The notes: generated by a model not told the origin, from the letters alone. A DNA stretch of 64,000 nucleotides from Rothia nasimurium (GCF_928391935.1 NZ_CAKMTD010000004.1:124001-188000); one strand, 5' to 3'; positions 30,836 to 40,615 are shown, counted from the stretch's first letter. A program made the numbers and translations.

Positions 30836-32827
30836 ATGTCTGCTCTTATCACTGCGGATCTCATCAGCCTCGATGAGAACCTCGGCGAATCCCGCTTTGA
30901 CGTCATTGAACACCTAGCAGGAGCCGTCGTAGGTGCTGGCCGCGCCACCGACTTTGAAACCCTCTACGCTGCAGCCCGCGCCCGCGAAGAGAAGACCGAC
31001 ACCGGCATCCCCGGAGGCATTGCAATTCCGCACTGCCGCACTGAAGCCGTCACTGAGCCCACCCTGGCTATGGCCCGCCCCAACCCCGCCGTTGATTTCG
31101 GTGCCAAGGACGGCCCGGCCGACCTCATCTTCTTCATTGCAGCTCCCGCTGACGGCGGCGAAGCCCACCTGAAGATCCTCTCCCAGATGGCCCGCTCCCT
31201 GATGAAGAAGAGCTTCACCGCAGCCCTGCGCGAGGCCAAGACCGCTGACGAGGTTGTTGTTCTGGTTGAAGAAGCCCTCGGCCTGCGCCCCAAGGACGAA
31301 GCCGCCGCAGCCCCCGCTGCTGCCCCGGCTGCGTCCGAACCGGCCCCGGCCGAAAAGGCCCGCAAGAAGATCGTGGCCGTCACCAACTGCCCCACCGGTA
31401 TCGCCCACACCTACATGGCAGCTGACGGCCTCAAGTACGCCGCCGAAGAACTGGGCTACGACTTCAAGGTAGAACCCCAGGGATCCTCCGGTGGCGAGAA
31501 GCTCACCCAGGCCGAAATCGACGAAGCCGACGCCGTCGTCTTCGCCGTTGCCCTGCCCGTCCGAGGCCGCGAACGCTTCGCCGGTAAGCCCTACGTTGAA
31601 GCCCCCGTCAAGCGCGGCATCGACGACCCCAAGGCCATGATTGAAGAAGCCCTGGCCGAAGCTGAGAAGCCTAACGGCAAGCGCGTCACCGCAGGTGCCG
31701 CCGACTCAGCCGAAACCGTAGAAGAAGGCGGCTCCTGGGGCACCCGCATCTACAAGGCCCTGATGACCGGCGTCTCCTACATGATTCCCTTCGTCGCCGC
31801 TGGCGGCATCATCCTGGCTATCGGCTTCATGCTCGAAGCCATCACCATGCCCAACCTGGGCGAGGTAGACCCCGCAGCTATCCTCGAAGGTGCCTCCCTC
31901 ACCAACCTGAACGGCACCCCCCTCTCCCTCTACCTGGGTGCCGCCCTGCACACCATCGGCGCCTTCGGCCTAGGAGCCATGGTCCCGGTCCTGGCAGCCT
32001 ACATTGCCTACGGCCTGGCCCAGCGCCCCGGCATTGCCCCCGGCTTCATCGCCGGTTCCGTTGCCGTCATGGTCGGCGGCGGCTTCCTCGGCGGTATCGT
32101 CGCCGGTCTGCTCGCCGGTCTGTGCGCCTACTGGCTCTCCCTGCTCAAGCTACCCCGTTGGCTCGCCTCCATGATGCCTGTCGTCATCACCCCGCTGGTT
32201 GCAACCCTCTTCGCTGGCGGCCTCATGTTCTTCCTGCTCGGCGGCCCCCTCGCCTGGGTCACCAGCTCCCTGGAAAACTGGCTTAACTCCATGACCGGCG
32301 CCTCCGCTATCCTGCTCGGCATTATCCTCGGCGCCATGATGGGCTTCGACCTCGGCGGCCCCGTCAACAAGGCAGCCTACCTCTTCGCCACCGCAGGCCT
32401 CTCCGCCGGTACCCTGGCCTCCCAGCAGATCATGGCAGCTGTCATCATCTCCGGCATGGTGCCCCCGCTGGCCATGGCCCTGGCCACCACCCTCCGCCCC
32501 AGCCTCTTTAGCGCCCCCGAACGCGAAAACGGCAAGGCAGCCTGGCTCCTCGGTGCCTCCTTCATCTCCGAAGGTGCCATCCCCTTCGCTACCGCCGACC
32601 CCCTGCGCGTCATCCCCTCATCCGTCGTCGGCGCAGCAGTCGCCGGTGCTATTTCCATGGGCGCAGGCGTCGCCTCACCCGCCCCCCACGGCGGCGTCTG
32701 GATCATCGCCCTGGTAGAAAACCCGCTCATGTTCCTCGTTGCGGCGATTGCAGGCATGATTGCCGGTGCCCTCATGTATATTGTTCTCAAGTCACTCGCA
32801 GGTCAGAAGACCGAGACAGCGGCCTAA
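30836..32827 (+). CDS. fruA: PTS fructose transporter, subunits IIABC
   Basis: One 663-aa protein with all PTS fructose domains. IIA is at about 1-150, with phospho-His in IPHCRTEAV. An Ala/Pro-rich linker runs to about 178. IIB at about 180-280 has phospho-Cys in VTNCPTGIAHTYMAA. IIC from about 300 has some eight to nine spans, with GGGFLGGIVAGLLAGL, FDLGGPVNKAAYLFA, EGAIPFATADPLRVIP. Domain order A-B-C is common in actinobacteria. It phosphorylates fructose to fructose-1-phosphate during import, using PtsI and PtsH from the same cluster. Confidence 0.97.
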   Translation: MSALITADLISLDENLGESRFDVIEHLAGAVVGAGRATDFETLYAAARAREEKTDTGIPGGIAIPHCRTEAVTEPTLAMARPNPAVDFGAKDGPADLIFFIAAPADGGEAHLKILSQMARSLMKKSFTAALREAKTADEVVVLVEEALGLRPKDEAAAAPAAAPAASEPAPAEKARKKIVAVTNCPTGIAHTYMAADGLKYAAEELGYDFKVEPQGSSGGEKLTQAEIDEADAVVFAVALPVRGRERFAGKPYVEAPVKRGIDDPKAMIEEALAEAEKPNGKRVTAGAADSAETVEEGGSWGTRIYKALMTGVSYMIPFVAAGGIILAIGFMLEAITMPNLGEVDPAAILEGASLTNLNGTPLSLYLGAALHTIGAFGLGAMVPVLAAYIAYGLAQRPGIAPGFIAGSVAVMVGGGFLGGIVAGLLAGLCAYWLSLLKLPRWLASMMPVVITPLVATLFAGGLMFFLLGGPLAWVTSSLENWLNSMTGASAILLGIILGAMMGFDLGGPVNKAAYLFATAGLSAGTLASQQIMAAVIISGMVPPLAMALATTLRPSLFSAPERENGKAAWLLGASFISEGAIPFATADPLRVIPSSVVGAAVAGAISMGAGVASPAPHGGVWIIALVENPLMFLVAAIAGMIAGALMYIVLKSLAGQKTETAA

Positions 32828-32854
32828 GACCACAAACTTCAAAGGAAAACACAA

Positions 32855-34552
32855 ATGACTACTTACAAGGGCGTCGGCGTCTACGCCGGCCGTGTGATTG
32901 GCAAAGTCCTTCAAATGCCTGAGCCCATCAAGGCTCCCTCATCATCCCTGAAGCTCTCAGCCGACGAAACCCCCGAGCAGGCAGCCGAACGCATCAAGGC
33001 AGCAGCCGAAACCGTCAAGAACGGCCTGCTCGAACGCGCCGAACACGCCAGCCGCGACGGCAAGGCCGTGCTCAAGTCCACCTCCCAGATGGCAACCGAC
33101 CGCGCCCTGCTCAAGAGCGCCATCAAGATTGTCGAAAAGCAGGGCAAGGCCCCCGAACTCGCAGTCTGGGAAGCCGCCTCAGCCTTCGCCGACCAGATGG
33201 CAGCCCTGGGCGGTTACATGGCCGAGCGCGTCACCGATATTCACGACGTCCGCGCCCGCATCGTCGCCGAGCTGACCGGCCAGCAGGCCCCCGGCATCCC
33301 CGTCTCCGCTGAGCCCTTCATCCTGGCAGCCATCGACCTGGCCCCGGCAGACACCGCCACCCTCGACCCCAAGAAAGTCATCGCCCTCATCACCTCCGAC
33401 GGCGGCCCCCAAGCCCACACCGCGATTCTTGCTCGCGGCCTCGGCCTGCCCGCCATCGTCGCCGCCAAGGGCGTCACCGAGATCGAAAACGGTACCGAAG
33501 TCTACATTGACTCCAACGAAGGCACCGTCGACACCGAGGTCACCGACGAACACCGCGACCTGGCCGAAAAATACGCCAACCGCAAGGAACTACCCGACTT
33601 CGACGGCACCGGCACCATGGCAGACGGCACCCTCGTGCCCCTCTACGCCAACGTCGGCGACGGCAAGAGTGCAGAAAAGGCAGCCGGCCTCAAGGCCGAA
33701 GGCGTCGGCCTGCTCCGCACCGAATTTGGCTTCCTGGGCCACGACGCTGAGCCCTCAGTAGAAACCCAGACCGCCAGCTACAAGGCCGTCTTCGACGCCT
33801 TCCCCGGCCAGCACATCGTCGTCCGCACCCTCGACGCAGGCGCCGACAAGCCCCTGCCCTTCCTCAACGTCAAGGAAGAAGAGAACCCCGCCCTCGGCGT
33901 CCGCGGCTACCGCACCGACTGGACCGTCCCCGGCGTCCTCGAACGCCAGCTCGAAGCCATCAAGGCAGCAGCCGACGGCTCCGACGCCGACATCTGGGTC
34001 ATGGCCCCCATGATCTCAACCACCTCAGAAGCCCGCCGCTTCAAGGAAATGGTGGACGAGGTCGGCCTCAAGACCCGCGGCGTCATGGTCGAAACCCCCG
34101 CAGCAGCCGTCAACGCTGAAGCGATCCTCGGTGAAGTCGACTTCGTCTCCATCGGCACCAACGACCTCACCCAGTACACCATGGCAGCAGACCGCCTCCT
34201 CGGCGACCTCGCCCACCTCAACAACCCCTGGCAGCCCGCCGTCCTCAAGATGATCAAACTGACCGTCGAAGGCGCCAAGCGAGCATCAGCCAAGGCCGGC
34301 GTCAAGAAGTACGTCTCCGTCTGTGGTGAAGCAGCAGCCGACCCCGCCCTGGCCGTCGTCCTCGTCGGCCTCGGCGTTGACACCCTCTCCATGAATGCCG
34401 GCGCCATGGCAGCCGTCTCCGCCGTCCTCAAGTCAGTCACCCCCGAAAAGGCCCAGCAGATCGCCATCGACGCCCTCGACCAGATCTCATCAGCAGAAGC
34501 CAAGGAAGCAGCACGCAAGCACCTGCCCATCCTGGACGAACTCGGCCTCTAA
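32855..34552 (+). CDS. ptsI: PTS enzyme I (phosphoenolpyruvate--protein phosphotransferase)
   Basis: Transfers phosphate from PEP to HPr, 565 aa in the cytosol. The phospho-His is in the GGPQAHTAILARGLGLPAIV segment (about residue 190). PEP-binding motifs are GLLRTEFGFL, VVRTLDAGADKPLPFL and the catalytic domain DFVSIGTNDLTQYTMAADR, with the late active-site Cys in KYVSVCGEAAADP. The gene starts 27 bp after fruA, with AAAGGA, so it belongs to the fructose operon. In most actinobacteria this is the only EI. Confidence 0.97.
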   Translation: MTTYKGVGVYAGRVIGKVLQMPEPIKAPSSSLKLSADETPEQAAERIKAAAETVKNGLLERAEHASRDGKAVLKSTSQMATDRALLKSAIKIVEKQGKAPELAVWEAASAFADQMAALGGYMAERVTDIHDVRARIVAELTGQQAPGIPVSAEPFILAAIDLAPADTATLDPKKVIALITSDGGPQAHTAILARGLGLPAIVAAKGVTEIENGTEVYIDSNEGTVDTEVTDEHRDLAEKYANRKELPDFDGTGTMADGTLVPLYANVGDGKSAEKAAGLKAEGVGLLRTEFGFLGHDAEPSVETQTASYKAVFDAFPGQHIVVRTLDAGADKPLPFLNVKEEENPALGVRGYRTDWTVPGVLERQLEAIKAAADGSDADIWVMAPMISTTSEARRFKEMVDEVGLKTRGVMVETPAAAVNAEAILGEVDFVSIGTNDLTQYTMAADRLLGDLAHLNNPWQPAVLKMIKLTVEGAKRASAKAGVKKYVSVCGEAAADPALAVVLVGLGVDTLSMNAGAMAAVSAVLKSVTPEKAQQIAIDALDQISSAEAKEAARKHLPILDELGL

Positions 34553-34679
34553 AACCCAACCCACCGATACTGAATAAATCACAGCAAATCACAGGGAAAA
34601 CACACCCCAAAAATACGCACCCTGATTTAGACTCAGTAGTGGATAACAAATCCGTACCCCCTTTTGTAAGGAGAACCCC

Positions 34680-34958
34680 ATGGCAGAACGTATCGCCACC
34701 ATCGCAAGCCGCGTTGGCCTGCACGCCCGCCCCGCAGCGATCTTCGCTGAAGCAGCAGGCGACCTCCCCGTAGAAGTCACCATCGCAGCAGAAGGCGAGC
34801 CCGCAGACGAGGCAATGGACGCAGCCTCCATCCTCTCCCTCATGTCACTCGGCGCCAAGCACGGCGACAAGGTCGTTCTGCGCGCAGAAGGCGACGGCGC
34901 TGAAGAAGCACTCGACACCCTGGTCAAGATCCTCGAGACCGACCACGACGCCGAATAA
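34680..34958 (+). CDS. ptsH: PTS phosphocarrier protein HPr
   Basis: HPr of 92 aa. The phospho-His is in RVGLHARPAAIF at about residue 17. The regulatory serine region reads AASILSLMSLGAKHGDKV; the Ser is present, but HPr kinase is not expected in actinobacteria. AAGGAG precedes the ATG. The gene is separated from ptsI by 127 bp with possible promoter sequence, so it may also be transcribed alone. The last 15 bases recur about 120 bp downstream (see repeat). Confidence 0.96.
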   Translation: MAERIATIASRVGLHARPAAIFAEAAGDLPVEVTIAAEGEPADEAMDAASILSLMSLGAKHGDKVVLRAEGDGAEEALDTLVKILETDHDAE

Positions 34959-35079
34959 TCTGGCGTAGTCGAGCGTCGTCGTGGTCGGTCATGGAGTTCG
35001 CTCCGCTCACCGCACCCGATTCGCCTGCTCCTACTTCACCGCTCGCGGTGAACCGCAGGCTCATCACGACGCCGAGTAA
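34937..35079. repeat. Duplicated ptsH 3' end and inverted repeat element
   Basis: CACGACGCCGAATAA, the end of ptsH with stop (34944-34958), recurs as CACGACGCCGAGTAA at 35065-35079. The 14-base GACCGACCACGACG (34937-34950) also has an exact inverted copy at 34977-34990, with 26 nt between. A further palindrome CACCGCTCGCGGTG (35038 area) lies inside. The block between the direct repeats looks like an inserted element with duplicated ends. Confidence 0.65.
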
Positions 35080-35102
35080 CCTCAGCCTAACGGTTTGAAA
35101 TC

Positions 35103-35133
35103 GAAGCCCCCGCTGACATCAAGCGGGGGCTTC
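35103..35133. terminator. Terminator of the PTS cluster
   Basis: Perfect 12-bp stem GAAGCCCCCGCT / AGCGGGGGCTTC with 7-nt loop, followed by only a short T-rich part. Confidence 0.75.
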
Positions 35134-35289
35134 GCTACACCTCAGACCAAAACCACCAGCGAATCCCCACCCACACCAGACGAAACTCACGGCCTGTTAG
35201 GGTGCGCAGCACCAGCACGAATAGATAGACTGGGAAGCTGAACCCCCTTTCCCGCGCCCGCACCGGCACCGAAAAGAAAAAGAGGCACC

Positions 35290-36390
35290 TTGCGACAGTT
35301 CACAGCCCGCTTCGCCACCGACACCGAAATCGCCAACTGGGACGCCCACGTCATCGCCAGCCCCGGCGGCGGCAACATGCTCCAGTCAGCCTCCTTCGCC
35401 TCAGTCAAAGCCAAGCACGGCTGGAAGCCCCTCTACCTCGTCTACGAAGGCACCACCGTCCTCAACGGCGAAACCGTACCCTTTGCCAGCTACAACCTGG
35501 TACTCGAAAAAGCTGTACCCGCCCTCGGCAAGCTCTGGTACATGATTAAGGGCCCCGGCGTGAACACCGTCGAAGAAATCCCCTCCATCCTTGAGGCCAA
35601 CGAAGAATTCATCAAGCGCGAAAAGCTCGGAGTATTCGCCGTCAAAATCGAACCCGACATCATCGCCGACGACGCCACCAGCGCCTTCCTCGCGAAGACC
35701 GGCCTGGTGAAGAACTTCAACATCCAGCCCAACGACTCAACCGCCGTCCTCGCCACTGACATGAGCGAAGAAGAGGTCCTGAAATCCCTCTCATCCCGCG
35801 GCCGCAACGCCGTGCGTCGCTCCCTGCGCGAAGGCTGCGAAGTAGAACGAGTTGAACTGACCGACGACAACATGAAGAAGATGTACGCCCTCATGGACAC
35901 CGTCGGCCAGGGCACCGCCAACGTCAACCTGCGTTCCTACGAGTACTACCGTGACTTCTGGACCACCTTCGAAAAGGCCGGCCAGGGGCGTCTCTACTTC
36001 ACCTACGAGGACGGCGAGCCCTCCGTCGGTGCCTACGTCATCGCCTACGGTGAGAAGGGCACCTACAAGGACGGCGGCTCCAAGCCCCGCCGCAAGCAGT
36101 ACGGTGACTCCCACCAGGTGCAGTGGACCGCCCTGACCGACCTGATGAAGGAATACGGTATCAAGAGCTACGACTTCTGCGGAACCCCTCCCAAGGATCA
36201 GCTCAAGAACAAGGAGCACAACTACTACGGCCTGGGCCTCTTCAAGACCTCCTTCACCAAGGACGTCATCGATTACGTGGGCGTCTGGGACCAGGTGCTT
36301 TCACCGGTCAAATACAAGGCCTGGAACAGCAGCGTTGAGAAGGTCATGCGTCAGCTGTGGGTCCGTAAGACTGGCCAGCCTTTCTACTAA
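35290..36390 (+). CDS. FemA/FemX-family peptidoglycan bridge aminoacyltransferase
   Basis: tRNA-dependent aminoacyl ligase, 366 aa, expected to add an amino acid to the peptide stem of lipid II. It starts at TTG with AAGAGG 5 nt ahead. The tandem GNAT-like fold gives LQSASFASVKAKHGWKPLYL near the N-terminus, LSSRGRNAVRRSLREGCEV in the middle and DFCGTPPKDQLKNKEHNYYGLGLFKTSF in pieces near the end, typical of FemABX. The long helical arm is not clear. It probably builds the interpeptide bridge of this organism (Ala or Gly/Ser); which residue cannot be told. Confidence 0.88.
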   Translation: MRQFTARFATDTEIANWDAHVIASPGGGNMLQSASFASVKAKHGWKPLYLVYEGTTVLNGETVPFASYNLVLEKAVPALGKLWYMIKGPGVNTVEEIPSILEANEEFIKREKLGVFAVKIEPDIIADDATSAFLAKTGLVKNFNIQPNDSTAVLATDMSEEEVLKSLSSRGRNAVRRSLREGCEVERVELTDDNMKKMYALMDTVGQGTANVNLRSYEYYRDFWTTFEKAGQGRLYFTYEDGEPSVGAYVIAYGEKGTYKDGGSKPRRKQYGDSHQVQWTALTDLMKEYGIKSYDFCGTPPKDQLKNKEHNYYGLGLFKTSFTKDVIDYVGVWDQVLSPVKYKAWNSSVEKVMRQLWVRKTGQPFY

Positions 36391-36454
36391 AAATTTTCTG
36401 CACAGCGACCGTGCATAACTTTCACCGATAGAGGCGGAAGGAGTAAACCCTGAC

Positions 36455-38410
36455 GTGAGCAAGTCTTCCTCATCCTTGCAGCAAAAGGCTTACCCTTCCG
36501 CCTCTGCGTTTGATGCTGCCCCGGTAGCCCCTGAGACGGGCGCGGTGAGCGCTTTTGGCGATACAGTTTTGCTGCCCCGCCTGGAGAAAACTCCGGCCTC
36601 CCCGGCTCTGGGTCAGGACGGCCCCGCCCCGGCTTCGTCGCCCGAGGAGGCGGCGTCCAGCCCCTTTGGGGCCGCACCTGCCACCGCGCCAGGTGCTGAA
36701 CCGGAGCCCCTGGTGGGTCAGCTACCTGTTATTGATGCGCCCAGGCCCTCCCCGGCGGGTGGGGGATCGTCGGCGTCTGAGGAAACCGGGCTGCAGCAGG
36801 CGGCCTACCCTTCAGTGGGGGGACCGAGTACCGTCGTCATGCCTCCTGCCCCACGGCAGGCTGTTAAGAGGCCGTCTAGGGTCCGTTCGTCGCTTAAGTC
36901 CTTTGTGAGTAGCGACCAGTCCCTGACCCAGCCTATGCGCGGTATTGCCCGCCTAGCCCAGCGTCCCTTTAATGTCGCAGCTAACCGGGCCGACTACGTC
37001 CGAGAAAAAGAGGCGGCCCGTGAGGTCCTTAATTTCTCCTTGCGCCTGGCTGAAACCATGTTCCATTACGGGGCGGATACCGTTGATGTTGACTCCGCTA
37101 TCGTTGCCGTGTGTGCGGCCTACGGCCTGGACGATGTAGAAATTGATATCACCAATCAGTCTGTGATTATCAATTACGTCTCAGGAATTGATGAGGTGGA
37201 TGATCAAACCCGGGCTATTGACCTAACTGGGCAGGGTTCTGCCAACAAGGAACGCTTCAGCCACACGGTCATGCGAGTAGTGCGATCCTGGTCAGAGAAT
37301 TATGCGGCCCTGGACGACATCTACAAGCTCATTAACGACATCACCGCTGGGGGCCTTCCCCGTCACCGGGCTGAACGTCGGCTCCACAAAATTAACACTG
37401 CTAAAAAGCCCTACTCGCCCATGATTATCATGCTGGCTAATATTGTGGCGGCTTTTTCCCTGGTGCTTGCCCTGGGCGGTTCTGTATCGGCGGGTCTTGT
37501 GGGGGGCTTGGTTTTCCTGGCGATTCACTTCGTCAATAGCCTGATTTCCAGGCTCAAGATGCCGGGTTTCTTCATGATGGCAGGTGGTGCAGGTGTCGTT
37601 ACATTCGCTGCCATCTATATATCTGATGATTCATCTATCTTCTCCCACCTTGGCTTTCACGTGAATGCCCCCCACATCGTGGCGGCTGGTTTGATTATGC
37701 TGCTCCCGACGGCTCGGCTCGTCTCCACGGTGCAGGATGCCCTTAACGGCTTCCCCCTCACGGCGGCTGGAAAGTTCGTTTCCACGGGTATGTCCTTCCT
37801 GGGCATTGTGGTCGGTCTCGCTTCGGCGGTTGCTGTGCTTTCCGTCCTTTCCGTGAGCGAACTCGATATCACCGAGACCCGCTTCGTCGGCGCCCACCCC
37901 GTCACCGCCTATCTCGGCTTCCTGATCGCCTCTTTGGCTTTTGCCGTCACGAGCCAGGCCCGTACAAAAACCCTGTTCTGGATTGCGGTGATTACCACCG
38001 CTGGGTTCTGGGTCCACCAAAGCTACACCCTTGCCTTTGGAGCAGGGACAGGACGGGCTAATACTGCTTTCGCGGCCCTCATTATCGGGCTGATGAGCAC
38101 CTACCTGGCTTATAAGCTGCACTCACCGGCCTCCATCTTTTACGTCCCGGCCCTTACCTTCCTGCTGCCCGGCCTCTCCGTCTTCCGGGGCCTCTACCTT
38201 TTTACGGTTGAGGCTAACTCGGCTGCGGGCGTCCCCGGTATGGTCTCAGCGATCGCCATTATTCTGTCCATGGCTTCTAGTGTTGTTTTGGGGAGCTACC
38301 TCATGCAGTACGTCATTCAGCATTACCTGGCCCCGGCCCGTACTTCTCCTGAGCCCGGTACTGAAACCCGGAGCCTCGATACCCGAAATGTTGAGGTCAG
38401 GGACCGGTAG
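36455..38410 (+). CDS. thrE: ThrE-family threonine/serine exporter
   Basis: A 651-aa exporter with a GTG start preceded by AAGGAG 11 nt up. Residues 1-180 are Pro/Ala-rich and disordered. The conserved soluble module has AREVLNFSLRLAETMFHYGADTVDVDSAI in pieces and is followed by about ten spans starting near 315 (MIIMLANIVAAFSLVLALGG). ThrE_N and ThrE_C parts are both present. The family exports threonine and serine in Corynebacterium. The N-terminal extension is longer than in C. glutamicum ThrE. Confidence 0.88.
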   Translation: MSKSSSSLQQKAYPSASAFDAAPVAPETGAVSAFGDTVLLPRLEKTPASPALGQDGPAPASSPEEAASSPFGAAPATAPGAEPEPLVGQLPVIDAPRPSPAGGGSSASEETGLQQAAYPSVGGPSTVVMPPAPRQAVKRPSRVRSSLKSFVSSDQSLTQPMRGIARLAQRPFNVAANRADYVREKEAAREVLNFSLRLAETMFHYGADTVDVDSAIVAVCAAYGLDDVEIDITNQSVIINYVSGIDEVDDQTRAIDLTGQGSANKERFSHTVMRVVRSWSENYAALDDIYKLINDITAGGLPRHRAERRLHKINTAKKPYSPMIIMLANIVAAFSLVLALGGSVSAGLVGGLVFLAIHFVNSLISRLKMPGFFMMAGGAGVVTFAAIYISDDSSIFSHLGFHVNAPHIVAAGLIMLLPTARLVSTVQDALNGFPLTAAGKFVSTGMSFLGIVVGLASAVAVLSVLSVSELDITETRFVGAHPVTAYLGFLIASLAFAVTSQARTKTLFWIAVITTAGFWVHQSYTLAFGAGTGRANTAFAALIIGLMSTYLAYKLHSPASIFYVPALTFLLPGLSVFRGLYLFTVEANSAAGVPGMVSAIAIILSMASSVVLGSYLMQYVIQHYLAPARTSPEPGTETRSLDTRNVEVRDR

Positions 38411-38489
38411 GCCTTAGGGCCTGTGGGGGCGGTATGACATCCGGCGGGGAAGCCGGTGGCTCGTTGCCCCCAGGGATAAGCGGGGGCAC

Positions 38490-39170
38490 TTATTCCCCTA
38501 GATCCCAGGTGATGGGTTCTGCGCCCTGCGCGACGAGTAGGTCATTGACCTTGCTGAAGGGCCGGGACCCAAAGAAGCCCCGCGAGGCTGAAAGCGGGGA
38601 GGGGTGGGCTGATTCAACCGCTGGGAAGCTACCTAGTAGGGGTTTGCATTTACGGGCGTCTGCGCCCCACAGTAGGCCTACAAGAGGGGTGCCACGGGCG
38701 GCCAGGGCCTCAATGGCTGCGGTGGTGATCTCCTCCCAGCCCTGCCCGCGGTGGGATCCAGCTTCACCGGCTCGCACGCTGAGAACCCGGTTCAGCAGCA
38801 TGACGCCCTGACGGCTCCAGGCGCTCAGATCGCCGTGGGGCGGGGGAGTGATACCCAGATCTGCATGGAGCTCCTTATAAATATTGTGGAGGGAACGGGG
38901 CAGGGGGCGGACGTCGGGCTGCACCGAGAAGCTCAGGCCCATGGCATGGCCGGGGGTGGGGTAGGGGTCTTGCCCAATCACCAGTACTTTCACGTCGCTC
39001 ATCGGGTAGGTGAAGGCCTTGAAAATATCCTTGCCCGCAGGGAGGGTGGTGCGGCCAGCGGCGTGTTCTGCCCGGAGGAAATCGCCCATAGCCCGAATCT
39101 GGGGTTCGACGGGGGCCAGGGCGGCAGCCCAATCAGGGGCCATAATATCGGTGAGAGGACGGGCGGGCAC
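38490..39170 (-). CDS. ung: Uracil-DNA glycosylase
   Basis: Family 1 base-excision repair enzyme, 226 aa. The water-activating loop is [23 protein letters not shown] (Asp and His motifs in [12 protein letters not shown]), and the C-terminal Leu-loop is [37 protein letters not shown] is also conserved. The GTG start has AAGGAG 5 nt upstream. It is divergent from the DUF3263 gene with 70 bp between starts. Confidence 0.97.
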   Translation of the reverse strand: MPARPLTDIMAPDWAAALAPVEPQIRAMGDFLRAEHAAGRTTLPAGKDIFKAFTYPMSDVKVLVIGQDPYPTPGHAMGLSFSVQPDVRPLPRSLHNIYKELHADLGITPPPHGDLSAWSRQGVMLLNRVLSVRAGEAGSHRGQGWEEITTAAIEALAARGTPLVGLLWGADARKCKPLLGSFPAVESAHPSPLSASRGFFGSRPFSKVNDLLVAQGAEPITWDLGE

Positions 39171-39179
39171 AGCTACTCC

Positions 39180-39207
39180 TTGCAGGTTACGGTATTCTCC
39201 CTATAAG
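39180..39207 (+). promoter_or_regulatory. Promoter of the DUF3263 gene
   Basis: TTGCAG and TATAAG are 16 bp apart, with a start near 39214, about 27 nt before the ATG. Confidence 0.55.
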
Positions 39208-39240
39208 GATAGAACGAACACCGCACTGAAACAGAGGGAC

Positions 39241-39531
39241 ATGAGCGACCTGCAAGCGCACCCCGACAACCATCCCAAGGAGCCCGCTCAACCGGCCGCA
39301 TCGCCGTCCGCCCCCCAGGGCCTCACCCGCACCGAACAAGCCATACTGGATCTTGAGAAGAAGAGATTCAAGTACCAGGGCAGTAAAGAGCAAGCCATCG
39401 GGCGGGTCCTGGGCCTAACCCCCGTGGCCTACTACCAGCAGCTGAACGCTCTCATTGATAACCCCCGGGCTATCGCGGCTGAGCCCGCCCTCACCGCCCG
39501 GCTCCGCGCCCAGCGAGACCTCACAGCCTAA
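39241..39531 (+). CDS. DUF3263 protein
   Basis: A 96-aa protein, started at MSDLQAHPDNHPKEPAQP with GAGGG ahead. The conserved part is LTRTEQAILDLEKKRFKYQGSKEQAIGRVLGLTPVAYYQQLNAL in pieces, with E-x-x-x-K-x-G-x-K-E-x-A-I and F-G/L-L-T-P-x-R/A-Y-Y-Q, typical of DUF3263. The fold looks like a small helical, helix-turn-helix-like domain, so DNA binding is possible. Family occurs in actinobacteria next to LytR_C proteins, as here. Confidence 0.88.
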   Translation: MSDLQAHPDNHPKEPAQPAASPSAPQGLTRTEQAILDLEKKRFKYQGSKEQAIGRVLGLTPVAYYQQLNALIDNPRAIAAEPALTARLRAQRDLTA

Positions 39532-39622
39532 GACCCCTGCCCTTTGCTGGGCTGGGCGTGTACCCTAGAGTAGTTACCCGCTGAAGCAGCCCGCCGGGCA
39601 GCCATGCACGAAAGAGGCAACT

Positions 39623-40615
39623 GTGAACGACCATCCCCGCGATGAATTCGACGACATTGACGAAAAAACTGCCCGTCGAGGCGCCTACCGGGCCGCAAGT
39701 AAAGCCAGCGGATCCCGCACCGGAATCTTGGCTGTTATCCTGTGCGGCGTCCTCGCCCTGCTGATCGGTGGCACCATGTATGTGCTCTCCCCACGCACAG
39801 CCGGGCCAGCCAATACTACTGCCTCAGCAAGCGCAACAGCAGACGCAACCGCCACGGCGTCAGCGACGGCTTCCCCCACCTCAGATGTTAACCCCTCCAG
39901 CGTCACCGTCGAAGTGTACAATTCCAGTGCCGCTGCAGGCTCCGCAGCCGTTGCTGCTGCCGTGCTTGAAGACGCCGGTTACACTGTCTCAAACGTCGCT
40001 AACTGGACCGGAGCCTACGCCACAGAGTCCATGGTTTATTACGCAACCGGTGCCTCCAGCGAAGCCGATGACATTGCAGACCGGCTCAAACTGCCCTACA
40101 TCAACCAGGACTACCAGGCTACAAAGGGCCTGATTTATGTCGTCCTTGGCCCCAACTTTGATCCGGCCAACTTCCCTGACTTTGCAGAAGAAGCCGGTCT
40201 GGCACCGTCCGCCACCCCCACCGCAACCGCAGAACCTACCGTTGCTGAGACTGCTGAACCGACCGCAGCGCCGTCGGCAACCCCGGTAGCGACTCCTTCC
40301 GCGACCCCGGCCGCAGGTCGGGCAGATGCGGTCACTCTCTACGTTGTTGACCCCGTAACGGGCACCTACGTTGAATCCACCGAAGCGCAGGCAGCCCTGA
40401 CCGGCCAGACCCTATACACGCTTGACCCGGCTACCGGCACCTATATTCAGTACGTCCCTGACGCCACAGCCAGCACCACAGCCGACGCGACCGCCGGAGC
40501 TACTGCTGAGACCGTCCAGCGTTACAACTACAACCCGGCCACCGGAGTCTACTATGTAGACCCGACTGGCCCCTACATCCTGGACCCGGTCACCGGCACC
40601 TACCGCCTTGGCTAG
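39623..40615 (+). CDS. LytR C-terminal domain protein with C-terminal DPxTGTY repeats
   Basis: A 330-aa membrane-anchored protein from a GTG start. One helix lies at about 35-55 (TGILAVILCGVLALLIGG), then a Thr/Ala/Ser linker. The LytR_C domain spans about 92-175 (VTVEVYNSSAAAGSAAVAAAVLEDAGYTV in pieces). A Pro/Thr/Ala linker leads to at least five copies of Y-x-x-D-P-x-T-G-T-Y-like repeats (VVDPVTGTY, TLDPATGTY, NYNPATGVYY, ILDPVTGTY). A role in envelope or teichoic acid assembly is guessed from the domain; the repeats may bind cell wall. Confidence 0.85.
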   Translation: MNDHPRDEFDDIDEKTARRGAYRAASKASGSRTGILAVILCGVLALLIGGTMYVLSPRTAGPANTTASASATADATATASATASPTSDVNPSSVTVEVYNSSAAAGSAAVAAAVLEDAGYTVSNVANWTGAYATESMVYYATGASSEADDIADRLKLPYINQDYQATKGLIYVVLGPNFDPANFPDFAEEAGLAPSATPTATAEPTVAETAEPTAAPSATPVATPSATPAAGRADAVTLYVVDPVTGTYVESTEAQAALTGQTLYTLDPATGTYIQYVPDATASTTADATAGATAETVQRYNYNPATGVYYVDPTGPYILDPVTGTYRLG

